Part shown: positions 1 through 25,475 of the stretch, one piece after another | How the letters are laid out: every line of letters starts with the position of its first letter | Position numbering within the stretch: position 1 is the first letter of the stretch | From: Notospermus geniculatus | Lineage: Eukaryota; Nemertea; Pilidiophora; Heteronemertea; Lineidae | Reading direction: 5' to 3' | DNA: 64,000 bases | NCBI GenBank assembly: GCA_002633025.1 | Contig: NMRB01000560.1 | Span: 7,876 to 71,875 of the forward strand | Translations under genes and position numbers: made by a program | The notes under the pieces: model-generated | Told to the model about the DNA's origin: nothing | Database searches by the model: none | The model's input: only the letters and a program-made list of their open reading frames with translations

Positions 1-1984
1 ACCTTGATGCGGTAAAGGACGACATTATACGATAAGCAGTAATGATATTGTTAGCTTTCAGTTAGCTTTGAACTATCGAGAACCCTCGCTTTGACGATAG
101 AGATATTGGTTTTTGCTCAAAGCTTTGTGTATGTCTCTGAGTTTTGAAGCCACTTTACACCATGTTTCTACCATATGGATATTCGATAAGGCTGTGGTAG
201 ATATTTTCAAACCAGTAATCTTCGGAAATGTCCGCCGGCTCTCGAAATTTCGGATGTCATCGCTGTCCTTGAGACCAAGTTTTCTTTGGAATTAGCCTAA
301 GATTTCAGAAATATTGAAGCATCAATCAAGACGCCAAATGATACCAGTGATGCCAAATAGCATCGAGTCATCTGGTCATGTGATCACGCGACACAGATCA
401 AACCTGAATCACGTGACCTGAAGGTCCGAACAAGGGCGGTACCGGTGTGATCACTCTCGATGGAAAATAGAAACTAATCATTTGCTTTCTAGACTTTCTC
501 ATAAGATCATATTTTACAGGTAAGCGTTGGCGTTTTTATTGGCCAGATTATTGATGGTTACACAAGTTATCAATTAAGGCACATAATCGAAATATTTCTC
601 GGCAAAACTAGCATTAGCAACATGAAACGTTTGCACCGACCGCCATCTTTATTTATCGATGTCGAAAAGCCAGGAACTCCCAAGAACGTCATGCACGTAA
701 TGGGAATGTATTCTCAACGTCTGAACTAATCTTCTTCTCTTTCTAATCAGCATGTACTGTGATGGCCGCCGGCGGAAATGACGTCAACGAGCCGGTGTAA
801 CGTTTTTTAGCGTTCCCCATCTGCGAGTGTTCCCCTGATATTGTCTGACGGAATAAGCCGCGACTCGACAATGGAGGACACAGAGAGAAACGTGTCGCTC
901 TATCTGCCAGTGTTTCCAGAACAATAGGGGGAACACTGACACACGGAAACACTGAAAAACTTTACACCTGGACGTGGCCATACTCTGCCGGCTGTACCAA
1001 AAACTTGATGCTTCTTCAGTCACGTGACTCCAAGATAAAAAATTTCTGTAATGTTTGAATATTCTGTGGGAAAAAACGTTTTCTTAGGACTCGGCACATG
1101 AACCCGCCTCGAAAAATCCAGCTTTATATCTTGTTTTTGATCAATTTATTATCTATTACTCCGAGTTTTTTCGCTATAAAGGCACAAAGCAATATCCATC
1201 TTGCGTTGGCGATCCTTCACGAGTGATATTGAACCCTGGCACAACACACACAGCCCCAAGGTTTTCCCTAGCGCATGGGAGGAGGCGAGCTAGGCTCATT
1301 TCATTGGAGATCCATTCTTCCTATTGACAATTTGCCCATAAAAATACGGAGAAGGCTGCCACCCATGCAGATCAACCCTCTTCCTTACCGAATACAATCG
1401 ATCCTTTCGCTTGGAAAGAGTCGTATCGATCGGAAGACAGTTATTGAAATTTAAGCTACGCCCGCACGAGCACGGTGTTCGGTAATCATGTTATGAACGC
1501 CCCGGCCAAACTACACAATTCTTAGATCAATCATACATTAGCTACCCACCTGTTGCTGTGACACAGGGTCGATTCTCCTCGACAAGGTTCACTCTCTCCA
1601 GTTTCCTTCTGCAATTCTTCTCCAATCCGCTACTACCAATTATGCAGCTTTTTGCCGTGTTTGGCGCTCCATGCTAGACCAAACATTTTCTTTCTTTTTA
1701 TGTGATTTTACAAATACCAGACATAAGAAAAAGCCCAAATGCCAGATTTATCACAGATGTGAATTACCCTTTATATAATAATCAGGTCTGATTGGCATGT
1801 TTGTCATACCTTCCCGTGATTTCCCCTCGCAAACTGTTTCTGCTGATAGAAATATTTATTGCGAACAAAATGTTTACCATTATTGTTTGTGACATCCTTT
1901 TAAGTTCCTGACAACCGATCGATAAAATAGATTAAATGTGAATCAATCTCGCTTCATGGGTTTCAAGGTGGATGCGTGTCGGTG

Positions 1985-2145
1985 GATGTCGAATAGAAAA
2001 TGATGGTGATGACTATGATGATGATGCTGACGACGACGACGGTACGAAGTTGACGAATAAGACTATGGGGCCTACGAAGTATTATGATGATGATGTCAGT
2101 GATGACGTACAACGTGTGATGAAGATGGCGATGACGATGACGACA
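1985..2145. repeat. GAT/GAC trinucleotide-rich simple sequence
   Basis: A stretch dominated by gat, gac and acg triplets, for example 2012-2040 and 2082-2140. It creates artificial open frames on both strands, rich in Asp on the plus strand and in His/Ile on the minus strand. I regard it as degenerate simple sequence rather than an acidic exon, because no splice-bounded frame or homology supports coding. Confidence 0.6.
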
Positions 2146-3509
2146 GCGCCGACTTGGCAATGTCGGGAGCAAATTAGTTATCCCTTTTGCCAATGGCTGC
2201 ATGCCTGTTTCTCCATTCCGCGTCCGTTCAACACTCAATCTCATGAGCTTATCTCCATCTTTAATCTTGATGGCTGTCTGCCTGACCCGGTCACGCCACT
2301 TGAATTTCCCATTTTCGAGTCTACAGAGCAAACGGGCGTCGTATCGGTTGCTTGTGCGAGGTTCACAGGAGACGGGCGTTTACCATGAATCTGAAATCAA
2401 CCGGTTACACATGCAATTTCTTCCGTTAATCCCGTCACAGGATCGCCGGCGAGGTAACTTTCTTAGAAAGAAGGCTATGATTGAAGGGTACACAACACAG
2501 CCGAAGAAGGTGCTGGTACGTTCTGCAACGACAAGAACGGAGCACCACCTGCAGTTAGGCCCCTAATATTTATAGGCCCATGATTGTAGTGATGTGTTGT
2601 CGTCTGCCGGTGTAATGAAAAAAGTCCGCCTGCCGGTTGGAGGAGCTATCGGGGACAGAACATGATATGACGCAGATTCAGATGCGATGCTGGCCACGAC
2701 ACGACAGACGCCAAGCCCGCATTATTTACCTTTGGCTGACATGTGCCTTACAGATATCTTTACAATGGAAAAGATGCAGTGACCATACGCGTGTTGACAA
2801 TATCATTGATTTCCTCTTGCCGGTTAAATTGAATAGCCCCCTGTAAATATTGACGATGTTATAAATTGTGGCTTCAGTTGACATCAGGATGGCATCATTG
2901 CTCATAAAGGCGTGAATCAGTCGCTCATCTTGGAGGAAGAGGCGTCCATGTTATCGTCATCGGAAGGCGCCGCCCATCGGCTATGCAATAGTTCCACCGG
3001 CCTTCGGTCAGCTGAGCTAAAAACTAAGTGATGATATGATATGATGGTTCAATAGTTACATGCACTACGTCCATAACTTACTATCCGTGGAAACTTTCTG
3101 CAGAGAAAACCTCAGGTTTAAGTACGGTGGAGACATCTCCCGGTCTTGCAAAACGTCGTCTTTCCACAATCTGCATGTAAGCAGGACTTAACAATATCTG
3201 TCTGGCACAAGTCTTTTAATCCATCGGGAAATCCACATACCCAATAAAAAAGATGAGACAAATGGTTTAAAAAATAATTTATTTCATAAGCAGCAGTAGC
3301 ATGAGATACGGTAGGTTCATCGTCACTGTGATACAATACCTGTTAACAAGCAGCAGCAGTTTGATCCGATAAAATATCAAGTACAAATAAATACGCCTAC
3401 ACATGTTAGAAGTCAAAACTTGTTGGAGCATGCGCAGTCTTACAGTTTGGAGAAAGAAAAGGGCCGGATCCATGGATAATCAACCAATTCATTGCATATT
3501 CCTCATGTA

Positions 3510-3929
3510 AGGCCACACTTTTTATATTTATTGGATTACGGATTTTTCAGGCCGAAACCTATGTAGGAGGGGAGGGAATAAAAATAAAAATAAAATACAA
3601 AAATCTTTGACTTTTAAATTTTTTCCCTAGTGTTACGTGTTATGCGTCACAGAAATTCAAGGGGGAGGGAATAAAAAAGGGAAATGTGGTAAAAAAGAAA
3701 TAAAACCTTTATTGATGCAACAGTAGAACAAGAGATAGGGCCTACATAGCAGCCTATATCCTGAAAATACAGGGCGTCAGCATTTAAGTATCTTTTACGT
3801 TGCACCTAGTGGTCGGCGGGAAAAAAACAAGAACACAAAATAGACCATCGGGAATTTTATTTTTTTTCAACATTTTCAAAAAACCTGGGAGGGGGATCCG
3901 TAATCCAATAAATAAAAAAAGTGTGGCCT
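3510..3929. mobile_element. Foldback/MITE-like element, about 420 bp
   Basis: The ends are inverted repeats of about 33 bp. The left arm begins AGGCCACACTTTTTATATTT and runs to GGATTACGGAT near 3543; the right arm starts ATCCGTAATCC near 3897 and ends at GTGTGGCCT. The interior is A-rich with no open frame. Long inverted termini without a transposase indicate a non-autonomous DNA element. I see no clean target-site duplication, so the ends may be a few bases off. Confidence 0.7.
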
Positions 3930-3974
3930 AACTTACAAAGAGTCAACCTCCACCATGTGTCCAATTTCTGATCT

Positions 3975-4300
3975 GCACAAATGAATCATTCAATGAGGGG
4001 ATGAACAATGGCAACCATTCAATCAATGAGGGGATGAACAACTCAATACCAATGATAAATGGAATCACTCGATACCACTGAACAATGGAAACCACTCAAT
4101 ACCACTGAACAATGGAATCATTCAATGCCATTGAACAATGGAAACCACTCAATACCAATGAACAATGGAATCATTCAATAATGAACAATGACAACCATTC
4201 AATACCAATGAACATGGAATCATTCAATACCAATGATGGAATCATTCAATGCCAATGGACAATGGAAACCACTCAATACCAATGAACAGTGGAATCATTC
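3975..4300. repeat. Minisatellite, CAATACCAATGAACAATGG type
   Basis: Direct tandem repeats of a roughly 17-18 bp half-unit combined into a unit of about 35 bp: aatcattcaatac/caatgaacaatgg alternating with accactcaatac. Around ten diverged copies fill the segment. It directly follows the 3510-3929 foldback element. No coding potential or function is apparent. Confidence 0.8.
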
Positions 4301-5813
4301 AGTGACCTCTGGTCGAGTTTATTGCTGCGAAAACTGTCTCCAGGACTGGGAAGGACACTGTGACAGCATCTGATCAACACCCTTTTTGACAGAGTGAGAT
4401 ACAGACACGTAACTATGGAGATATTCAAGTGGTGCCGTTCAATCACAAACTAAAGTCACACAAAAGAGTGACATTTATGATTTATTTTCCAGAAAAGTTC
4501 GTGACCACTTGATTTAAAGTGCCACTGTACGCCGGCATGAGGTATGCCTCAATAACCCTCCCCAACGTGACAAGACTGGTGTCCTGTCCAGGCTGCACTG
4601 ATACCATGTAAATATACAAATATGGCGGCGCCATCCCTTTTCAACGCGCTGTGACTAACCCTTCATCATCAGGTAACTGGTAAGATACCCTGCTTCATGT
4701 GTGGCGACAGTCTATTTGGCAACTTAGATCATTCAAATAGGTCGATTTCAACAGTGAACAGTGTTGCCAGTCGAGCATGCATTGCAACGTCCTGATCAGT
4801 GATGATAAATTGATAGCACCAGACATGCAGATCATGATCAACCTCGCCATCTATGAAGACAGTGGCGCTGTTGTAATTGTATAGGTCTACAGTCAGTGTA
4901 CATTGATCGCCGCGTAAACTATCAGACAAGGTTGCCTAAAAGTCAAAGGTTACGTCGGCCGCCGAGATAGAAAAGCTACAGTGGCACTTTAAAGAGTACC
5001 GTAAGTAAACTAAAAGTAGAGTTCGTAAAGAGTAAACTCATGAACTGAAGGCGACAGTGAAGAATCTGTCAGTGTCTGACCCAGGCCTTTCTCTCCTAGG
5101 GCTGTGGTTGCCTTGAACAAAGTCTACTGGCCTCCCCACACACCCCAGAAGAGGAGACAAACACAAACACCCCCAGAAGACTGAATGTTGTGGTTGAGCA
5201 AGGAGAAACATGGGGAACATCACATGAATTGGAAGATTTTCATGGTCAAGGCTAACAAGAAATTCTTGGGGATTCAACTGGAAATTCTTCACAACTGTCA
5301 AAGGTAAGGAGATCATGCTTTTGTGGATCGCTCTGTGGATGAAAACATTTGAGTAGGCCTATGGAGAAGCCTTATCTTGTCATTTAGAAACATCTAATCC
5401 ATTTAAGGCCTACAGAGCAGTATAGGCCTAGTTGACAGCTGCAGACATTCAGAATTTACTTTTGCTATTTAGAACAGAAATAAGGTGAACAGGCTGCATA
5501 GTTACATATATAGCATTGCACTTTAAAGGAGCTCTATCAAACCAATTATTTTACAGGGCAACGTGGTGTGGCTTTATCTACAAGTTCTGACAGGATCCAA
5601 CTACATGTATAGGCTCTCCAAGTGTGGATGGGAAAGAGCTCAACCTATCCACTCCAAATATGGAAGTTTCAGTCCTGATTTTTCATCTTCTCATGTGACA
5701 GAAATGGTGAGTCAGACATTCAACTTTTTCTCTGGTTTCCTCCTACATTTCCAACCATCACAGGTAATGGCCATTGATATCATACTTGACCATCAATATA
5801 TTTTTACAGTTTA

Positions 5814-6007
5814 CAGGGGTGTAGCTAGCGGGTGGGCGGGGGGGCAAAAAGTGACAAAACAAATAAAAGGTAATTTCCCCTTTTCAAACCAAGTTATTGT
5901 GGAGTCAGATGTGGGGAAAATGCACCTGAGAGGATGTAAATTTTCAAATTTTTTCTGGGGTCCAATCAATTTTGCCCCCAGGCCATAAAAGCTAGCTACG
6001 CCCCCAG
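5814..6007. mobile_element. Short MITE with GTAGCTAGC termini
   Basis: The left end CAGGGGTGTAGCTAGC (5814) is mirrored by GCTAGCTACGCCCCCAG ending at 6007. G-rich and C-rich blocks lie just inside each end. There is no transposase frame, so this is a non-autonomous element. Its CAGGGG-like termini resemble the other CAGG...CCTG elements in this window. Confidence 0.65.
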
Positions 6008-6753
6008 GTATGCATGCTCTCAGTTGGTATAACAAACCTGTATGTCCCATGGTATAGGTGCAGTTGTGCACAAAATGCACTGACGCAGTAGGTGGTGCCT
6101 CCTATAGTGGAGTGGGGTACCAGCAAGAGCCCGAAACATGCACTGAGAGAGTTCCTTTAAATTGCATCAGTACAATTGGACAAAGATATAAAGAGATTTG
6201 CGTCAGTATTATAAAAAGTACCATATTGTATACACAAAGTGTTAAAAAGTTTATTACAAATTACTGAAGCAATTAGATGACAGCATACTTCATTTGGTAA
6301 AGAGACTATAAAGTCATACTGGGTCCGTAAAAATCCACCTATAAAACCCTTTTTTATTTAAACCCCTATAAAATACCGGTATATACAAAATGTATGGCTG
6401 TTGATACAAATGTACAGATGAGGAATTATTCATTTAATCAAAATATGTCACATCTTCCCTGCTATTTAATTACAATAATCCTATCATACAATGTACTTAT
6501 AAAATGTATAGAATTATGTCCGTATTTGCACCTTTGAATTGCATTCTGGTAGCCCCACAAAGGGTCTGTAAAATGTCCCACAACAAACTCAGCAGAACAT
6601 CGAAGGCAGAATATAGGAAGGATGGATAAATGAACATACACAGGCCGGTATTCAAAACGTTTTGGGACTGGCCCACAAATACGGCCAAGACATAAAACTA
6701 CCACTAATAAAGTTTACGCTGTGACCCCTTGTGAATGCACAGAAAAAAACATG

Positions 6754-7196
6754 TCTACTCTCCATTCCAAATCCCCTTGGCGCGAGGTTTTCGGCCGATA
6801 ATCTCCTCAACGGCTGGGCCAAATTCAACATACCATACATCAATAAACTTGTCTTTCTTGCCGGTATCTTTCTGCTATCTTCATTTTTTGCGTAAGGCCT
6901 GCATAACGGATCTCTTTCTCAAAACCCATTTCATTTCGCGATGCTGTTCAGTGCAGTTTACTCGTGCGCGATGCATTGCGTCATTTCAAAATGGCCGCCA
7001 TTTCGGCCGTCAGCACAAACGGTGATTTGTGAAACAACTTTTTTCTGTCACGTTTTTCGGGAAATTGACTGTGATGATGGCTGTACCGCCAAGAAAGATA
7101 AGTCAACTGACGTATGTTTCATCAAAATCGGCCCAGCCGTTGCGGAGCTATCGTTGATAAACCTCGCGCCAAGGGGATTTGGAATGGAGAGTAGCT
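6754..7196. mobile_element. Foldback element with about 75-bp arms
   Basis: The left arm (about 6754-6835) contains CCAAATCCCCTTGGCGCGAG followed by AACGGCTGGGCC. The right arm (about 7125-7196) is its reverse complement, with GGCCCAGCCGTT and CTCGCGCCAAGGGGATTTGG. The 290-bp interior contains no convincing protein. The arms diverge slightly, so the copy is not recent. Confidence 0.7.
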
Positions 7197-7488
7197 TAGT
7201 CACTTGGATCAATACTATGGGTCCTTACAAATGGAAGACTGTCAGCAGAGAAAAAATGTTTGTGGCCGAACCTGAGGTATACACTAAAAAGCTACATAAA
7301 GACTGAAAACTACAACGTGTCGTGGCCTGGTTTCAAGCACGTCCAAAGTGAAGTGGGCCTAACATTAAAAACTGCTTGATACGAACAAGTGCAAAAACCA
7401 GCGAGTGAACATCGTTACAGCTACATAAAATGGGTGAAAAATCTCATGTTAAAACCACTTTTTTTGTAGACATGAAATCTATGATCAT

Positions 7489-7761
7489 CAGGGTTTCCGC
7501 CAGAAAAAAAATAAGGGTACGGACCAAAAAAAATTTTTTGAATTAAAAAAAATTTTTTTTTAAAGGTTTAAACGATGTTTGGTGCCATTTTAGGCGTATT
7601 TTGAAGCATAAAATCCCTGCGCCGGTCATGCCGATTGTTTGGTTTCATCCGGCATGTCATAGAAAAATGGTTACCCAACATTTTTTAGGGTACGCATCCG
7701 TACCCTGCAAAAATTTAAGGGTACGGAATTTTACCCATTTTACCCTCTGGCGGAAACCCTG
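7489..7761. mobile_element. MITE with CAGGGTTTCCGCCAGA termini and ATCAT duplication
   Basis: The left terminus CAGGGTTTCCGCCAGA at 7489 is matched by TCTGGCGGAAACCCTG ending at 7761. The flanks carry the same five bases, ATCAT, at 7484-7488 and 7762-7766, consistent with a target-site duplication. The interior has inverted runs around 'aagggtacgg' and A/T homopolymers and no open frame. CAGGG termini recall hAT-type elements, but hAT duplications are normally 8 bp, so I leave the superfamily open. Confidence 0.8.
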
Positions 7762-8149
7762 ATCATGCGTCCCAAGTTTTGACAGGTTAACTGCGCCAAA
7801 ATCAGTGTCATCATTGGCTCAATTCTGAACTTGGGGTGGTACAATATGTAGAAAACGTCAACTATTTAGAAATCCTTGAAGTCTACTAGAATATAAAAAC
7901 AAGCTAACATCACTACTGTAGCTATTGAACATAAACGAAAGATCTAATTTTCCACAAGGCCTAAATGAGCTTTTTTCTACTGCATCTCTTCAGAGTGTAT
8001 ACAAGTATTTACACCAATTGCTATGGTACATGTATCTTAATACAGTTCTATTATAAATCCTCTCCCTCTGTATAAATGCCCAGTATCGTGGTCCGCTTAC
8101 AAGTATTGGTCAACCAAGTAGGCCTACCATGAAAAACAAATCTTTGCAT

Positions 8150-8375
8150 CTCAACCTGACCCTCAAGGTCAATGACCATGATCGATCAAGGGCAATGACC
8201 ATGACCCATCAAGGGCAATGACCATGACCCATCAAGGGCAATGACCATGACCCATCAAGGGCAATGACCTTGACCCCTCAAAGTCAATGACCATGACCCA
8301 TCAAGGGCAATGACCTTGACCCCTCAAGGGCAATGACCATGTCCCATCAAGGGCAATGACCTTGATCCCTCATTT
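8150..8375. repeat. Minisatellite, 23-bp unit with GACCTTGAC/CAAGGTCA words
   Basis: Eight or more tandem copies of a roughly 23-bp unit (caatgaccatgacccatcaaggg with variants). Four variants contain the exact word TCAAGGTCA or its complement TGACCTTGA. No coding frame is conserved through the array. Confidence 0.85.
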
Positions 8376-10516
8376 GCCCAGAGTCCTTGTGTCCAGTGCA
8401 TCTGTGGAAGCTTTCATAGTTTGTTGTGGAGTCCAGAATGCGAATGCCACAGTTCCACAGACTTGTTGTCTCATAGCAACACTAAAGGTCCCTGGGTTCA
8501 TTGTGTTCCTAGCATCTCCTTCATTTTTTCTGAAGGCTGTAAAGACAGAAACGAAGTATTTAGAGTAAAATTTGCTGCATGTCACTGGCACAAAAGAGAA
8601 ATTGGCGGCGATGATTATTTGACATCAAAACTCATGCAATGATATAACACAACATTCCGAGATGTGGACAAGATGCACACATGCAGACAATTTTTGTACC
8701 ATATTGACAAACTTCTAGAACTGCAGCAGATATTCAGGGGGACCTATGACGTACTATTCTGGGTTAAGTTAGCGCCAAGATGTGACGTCATAGGAAGACA
8801 ATTTCTCAAAGCTGTGCTAGCTCGCACTATCTAACAGTGTACGACTCCTGACCCTAAAGTCGGTGTACTTCATCTAGACCCTATCCGGCCTATCTATGAT
8901 AACCAAAGGATCCTCCCACTGGAATCCTAAATGGTGACAACTTCATTCATAATTTGTTCAGCTGACCACAACCATTACACAACCAGTGTGAATGAAACTT
9001 TCTGGGGTGGAGAGGATGAAGCCCCTTAGCTCCCTAAGTCTGTACAGTCAAAGATGAGTTAGTTGGCAATGTACAGCAAGAGCAAGGTAGGCCTACTGTA
9101 CAAGAATTACATGATTGAAAGATGAGTGTGAAGGGAAAACTTCTGGTTCAGAGAGTTGAACCATTTGCAACGCTAACACTTTTGCAGGCAATGTTTTCTA
9201 TCGATGTTTGCCCCAGCAACAAAACTCCAACCAATGGATTTGCAAGGTGCTCCGCAAACATGCCAGGTAAGGGGTATGCCAGAAGCCATCCTGCACCTGC
9301 CGGCGGCACTACAAGGTGCAGTTTACCCACAATACAACCATTACCTGTGTTTTGGCGACTCCGTTGGACTCTTTCCCTTGGAAAATTTGAACTGTTGGAA
9401 GCCCTACAGTCAGAAGAAAGCATGCATAATGTAGAGACTAGAAAAGCATGCACTGAGCGAGACTAACAGTGCAGAGACTACGGCAACCGGAGTGTTCCGT
9501 ACAGGGCGAGCCAAAGAAGGTACAGTAGACCTAACCGCCGTTGATATAGAATTCCACAAGCCTTGATTGGACCAAGTATGTTTCATCAAGTATGACAGCG
9601 GGTGATTTCAGAGATGGGGTAAATACATGTACGATGTTTCTGTGCGAAAAGACCGAGAGATCATCTTGCCCGGGATTGACATCATCTTGTGCGATAGGGA
9701 ATACTCCGGTTGTAAAACAGGTGCAAGAATGATAGGATTCAGCATCCAGCTAGGAACACAACAGATCTTACAAGACGTTACAACAAAACAATACTAAACA
9801 TGGACAGTTCACGAAGGATGTTATGGGATTACAACAAGTTAGGTGTGCAACAAGTTTTTACAACAGGTGTGGTTAGATTGCAGGCCTAGAGTGCTAGTTT
9901 AGGGTGCAGAATTCAGTGGGATGAACTAAACACTACACTTGTGGGTTAGCATTACTTTTAAAGGTGTTCTGTGATGACATCAAGATTTTGGTTCTCATTC
10001 ATTGTCTTGAAAAGGAGGGCCACAGGCAAAAACAAATTCTGTACCCTTTTCAAATAAAGATAATTTCTGTGGTTTGTGCTATAGGGAAAGGAATTGTTAT
10101 TCTTACAAATTACGGAATCCAATTTTGGGAATTGAAGTTATTCATTTCTATACACAAGGGTGACAAGGATAATGACTATTTATAAGAACAATTTTTCATT
10201 GTTTTATGTGCAGGAAATCACCAAAAATACAAGCCCAGAGGGGATTATAAACTAAACACAAGTTGGAGGGATAAAATCATACCTTCAAAAGTCGGGTTAT
10301 TTCCTATAAGCGGGGAATAAGCAACACACAGAAATAATTAGAGATGATAAAGAATGAGCGAGACAATCCGTTGATTGCCACACTTTCGATTGAGGGTGAA
10401 TGGAGCTTTCGATTTCCAGGGAAGAGGAATCGAATTGAATTGAAAGGTGCGGCTCCACCTGAGAGTTTTCTCCTGCGAGTTGGCTCTCAATGGGCGATTC
10501 ACCGTTGTTGGTTTCA

Positions 10517-10997
10517 TTAGGCCATACCAATTTGATTGTTCGTTTAACGGATTGTTAGGCCGTACATGATGGAGCATGAGGGCGAGAAAAAAAAAGAAAA
10601 AAAATGCCAACCATAAGTTGTATAAATTTTATGTGGTCACATAAGGGTGAGCGTTAAGGTAACAAAATGAATTCTTAGGCCTAAAATCCAAGGATTTTAG
10701 ATTTTTTAAGGGTAGCACAGGCAAGAGCAGGGCATCAACGACAATCACTGTCGATGAATTTATGAATTTATTCACTTTGGCGATGTTTGATGACTTTGCG
10801 CCTATATATTTTTTCCTGAAATGACGTTTTGAGCATGCGGGCGGTAAAAAAACAAAGCCTTCCCGCATTTGCAAAAAAATTTTTTTTCTAATTTACAGCA
10901 TTTTAAACAAGCGGGAGCAAAAAAATTTTTTTTCACTTTTGGGATTTTAGGCATGAGGGAAATCCGTTAAACGAACAATTATATTGGTATGGCCTTA
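10517..10997. mobile_element. Foldback element, about 480 bp
   Basis: The left arm TTAGGCCATACCAA...CGTTTAACGG (10517-10550) is the near-exact reverse complement of CCGTTAAACG...TTGGTATGGCCTTA (10964-10997). The interior holds poly-A/T tracts and the motif aggcctaaaatcc. There is no transposase frame. It abuts the next hairpin (10995-11131), so the two may be one nested insertion. Confidence 0.7.
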
Positions 10998-11131
10998 GGC
11001 TGCAATCACAGAGAACAACACGCTACACGTACACGCCTGTTAACAAAGGCTTCATGGTCGCGAACCCTTTGTGAAGCCTTTGTTAACAGGCATGTACGTG
11101 GAGCGTGTAGTTCTATGTGATTGCAGCCTTA
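10995..11131. mobile_element. Hairpin MITE, about 137 bp
   Basis: An almost complete palindrome. The left half runs TAGGCTGCAATCACAGAGAA through GTTAACAAAGGCTTCA; the right half returns TGAAGCCTTTGTTAAC to TGTGATTGCAGCCTTA. Only a few bases at the centre are unpaired. Such structures are typical of very short foldback MITEs. Confidence 0.8.
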
Positions 11132-11275
11132 CAGCTTACACCAAGACCAATGATACGAACCACTGCCTATAGCTTTCTAGGGCTGAGTTGCCCATAGAGA
11201 GCCAACATGCATGGGAAACTTTCATGTTCAGCAGCGTCTTTGGCCACTTCACTAGATGCAGTTGTTCTACACTGT

Positions 11276-11281
11276 TTTATT
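11276..11281 (-). terminator. Candidate KANK polyadenylation signal
   Basis: The plus-strand word tttatt reads AATAAA on the minus strand, about 620 bases after the proposed KANK stop codon, a reasonable 3'UTR length. A hexamer occurs often by chance in AT-rich DNA, so only the position supports it. Confidence 0.3.
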
Positions 11282-11898
11282 AGTAGATGACAATATGCAG
11301 TGCCCCTAGAGATGTCTGCGTGTTTTGATCAAAGCCACTCATATTTTCTACAAAGCAACACAATCGCATATTATTATTATGATTAAGTTTTAAATACCTA
11401 GTGTTACTGATTATGAGTTGGGTATAATGGAATCTGAAAATGAGAAATGTGAGGGGAAAGAAAGGAACTGTGACATAACGTTAATTTCTGACGAATTTTA
11501 GAATGTGTCTCAGTCTGATTTTTTACTTTTGATTCTGTATTAAGGGAGAATTCAAGTTTCAATCCATGTGTTCAGGAGCTGGAACTGTTCCCACTTCCAC
11601 CTATCATGCCCAGCAAGGTTTGCCAGCAGACTGAAGTAAGCCCCAAATCCGAGGTCTATGCTGCAAACAATGACTATCCCATCACCCTCTGGATCTGTGA
11701 TTGCAGTCTTTCTCATGAAGGACAACTGGGACTATCAACCACCACCAAGTGAGAATATAGACTTAGACAACCCAGCAACTCCATACTGCCAGTGATAGTA
11801 GTTTCTATCTCTATACAAGTTATTCCTTAACCCAGCCAAGTTATAATTAGGATAGAATTACATGTATTCCCAATATACAACCTCTCCTCAGACCATGA

Positions 11899-25026
<13,128 letters not shown>

Positions 25027-25377
25027 CTTGTCCTTCTATGATTGCGAACGAGTCACTTCACCATTAACTCTGAGTCTGAAACGATACGAGGGTGAAATTG
25101 ATGAGTTGGAGAAAAAAAGAATTTAATCAACATGATCATCTATCCATTGCTGACAAGTCACAGATAACTCTGCAGACCACGGCCTTCTCCCTGACATTGG
25201 GTGAAGAGTTTTAGATTAGTTTCAAACTGGCGACTGACTAGTTAATCCTGTCGTCCCTTTGGGTCAATATCAAGCACAGATCGAGGGTGGTCAAGACCCT
25301 CCTCTTCTCGTCAACCAACAATTTTTCGTCAGGATTGGCTGAAATTGCATCTCAAAGCATTAAGATCTTAATATATT

Positions 25378-25475
25378 CTGGGGATAACCAGCAAACCCCC
25401 AGCACCTCAACGGCCATCTGCGGCCACCATCCGCAGACCCCCTTTCGGTGAAGAATCCTGGATCAGCCCCTGCAA
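25378..25475. mobile_element. Fragment of a CAGGGGCTGATCCAGG-type element
   Basis: Read on the minus strand from 25475, the fragment starts TGCAGGGGCTGATCCAGGAT and runs into GGGGGTCTGCGG. The end resembles other CAGGNNCGGATCCAGG elements in the window (32422, 59997). The opposite terminus is not recognisable, so the copy looks truncated. Confidence 0.45.

Larger units (their letters stand above)
1..11275. other. Gene-free left flank
   Basis: I recognise no protein-coding exon here. Open frames are short, overlap each other on both strands, and resemble no family I know. What the stretch does hold is listed separately: a GAT-rich simple repeat, minisatellites and several inverted-repeat elements. 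It lies downstream of the minus-strand KANK gene. E-box words TCACGTGA occur at about 410 and 1,020, without a gene to attach them to. Confidence 0.6.

Noticed and set aside
1963-2566. Overlapping 120-140 codon frames on both strands
   Set aside because: Driven by GAT/GAC simple sequence; no domain, no splice-bounded frame.
5563-5988. 141-codon plus-strand frame
   Set aside because: Its second half lies inside the MITE at 5814-6007; the first half has no homology.
9122-9466. Plus-strand 114-codon frame with a mirrored minus-strand frame
   Set aside because: No recognisable family, poor codon pattern, no exon borders.
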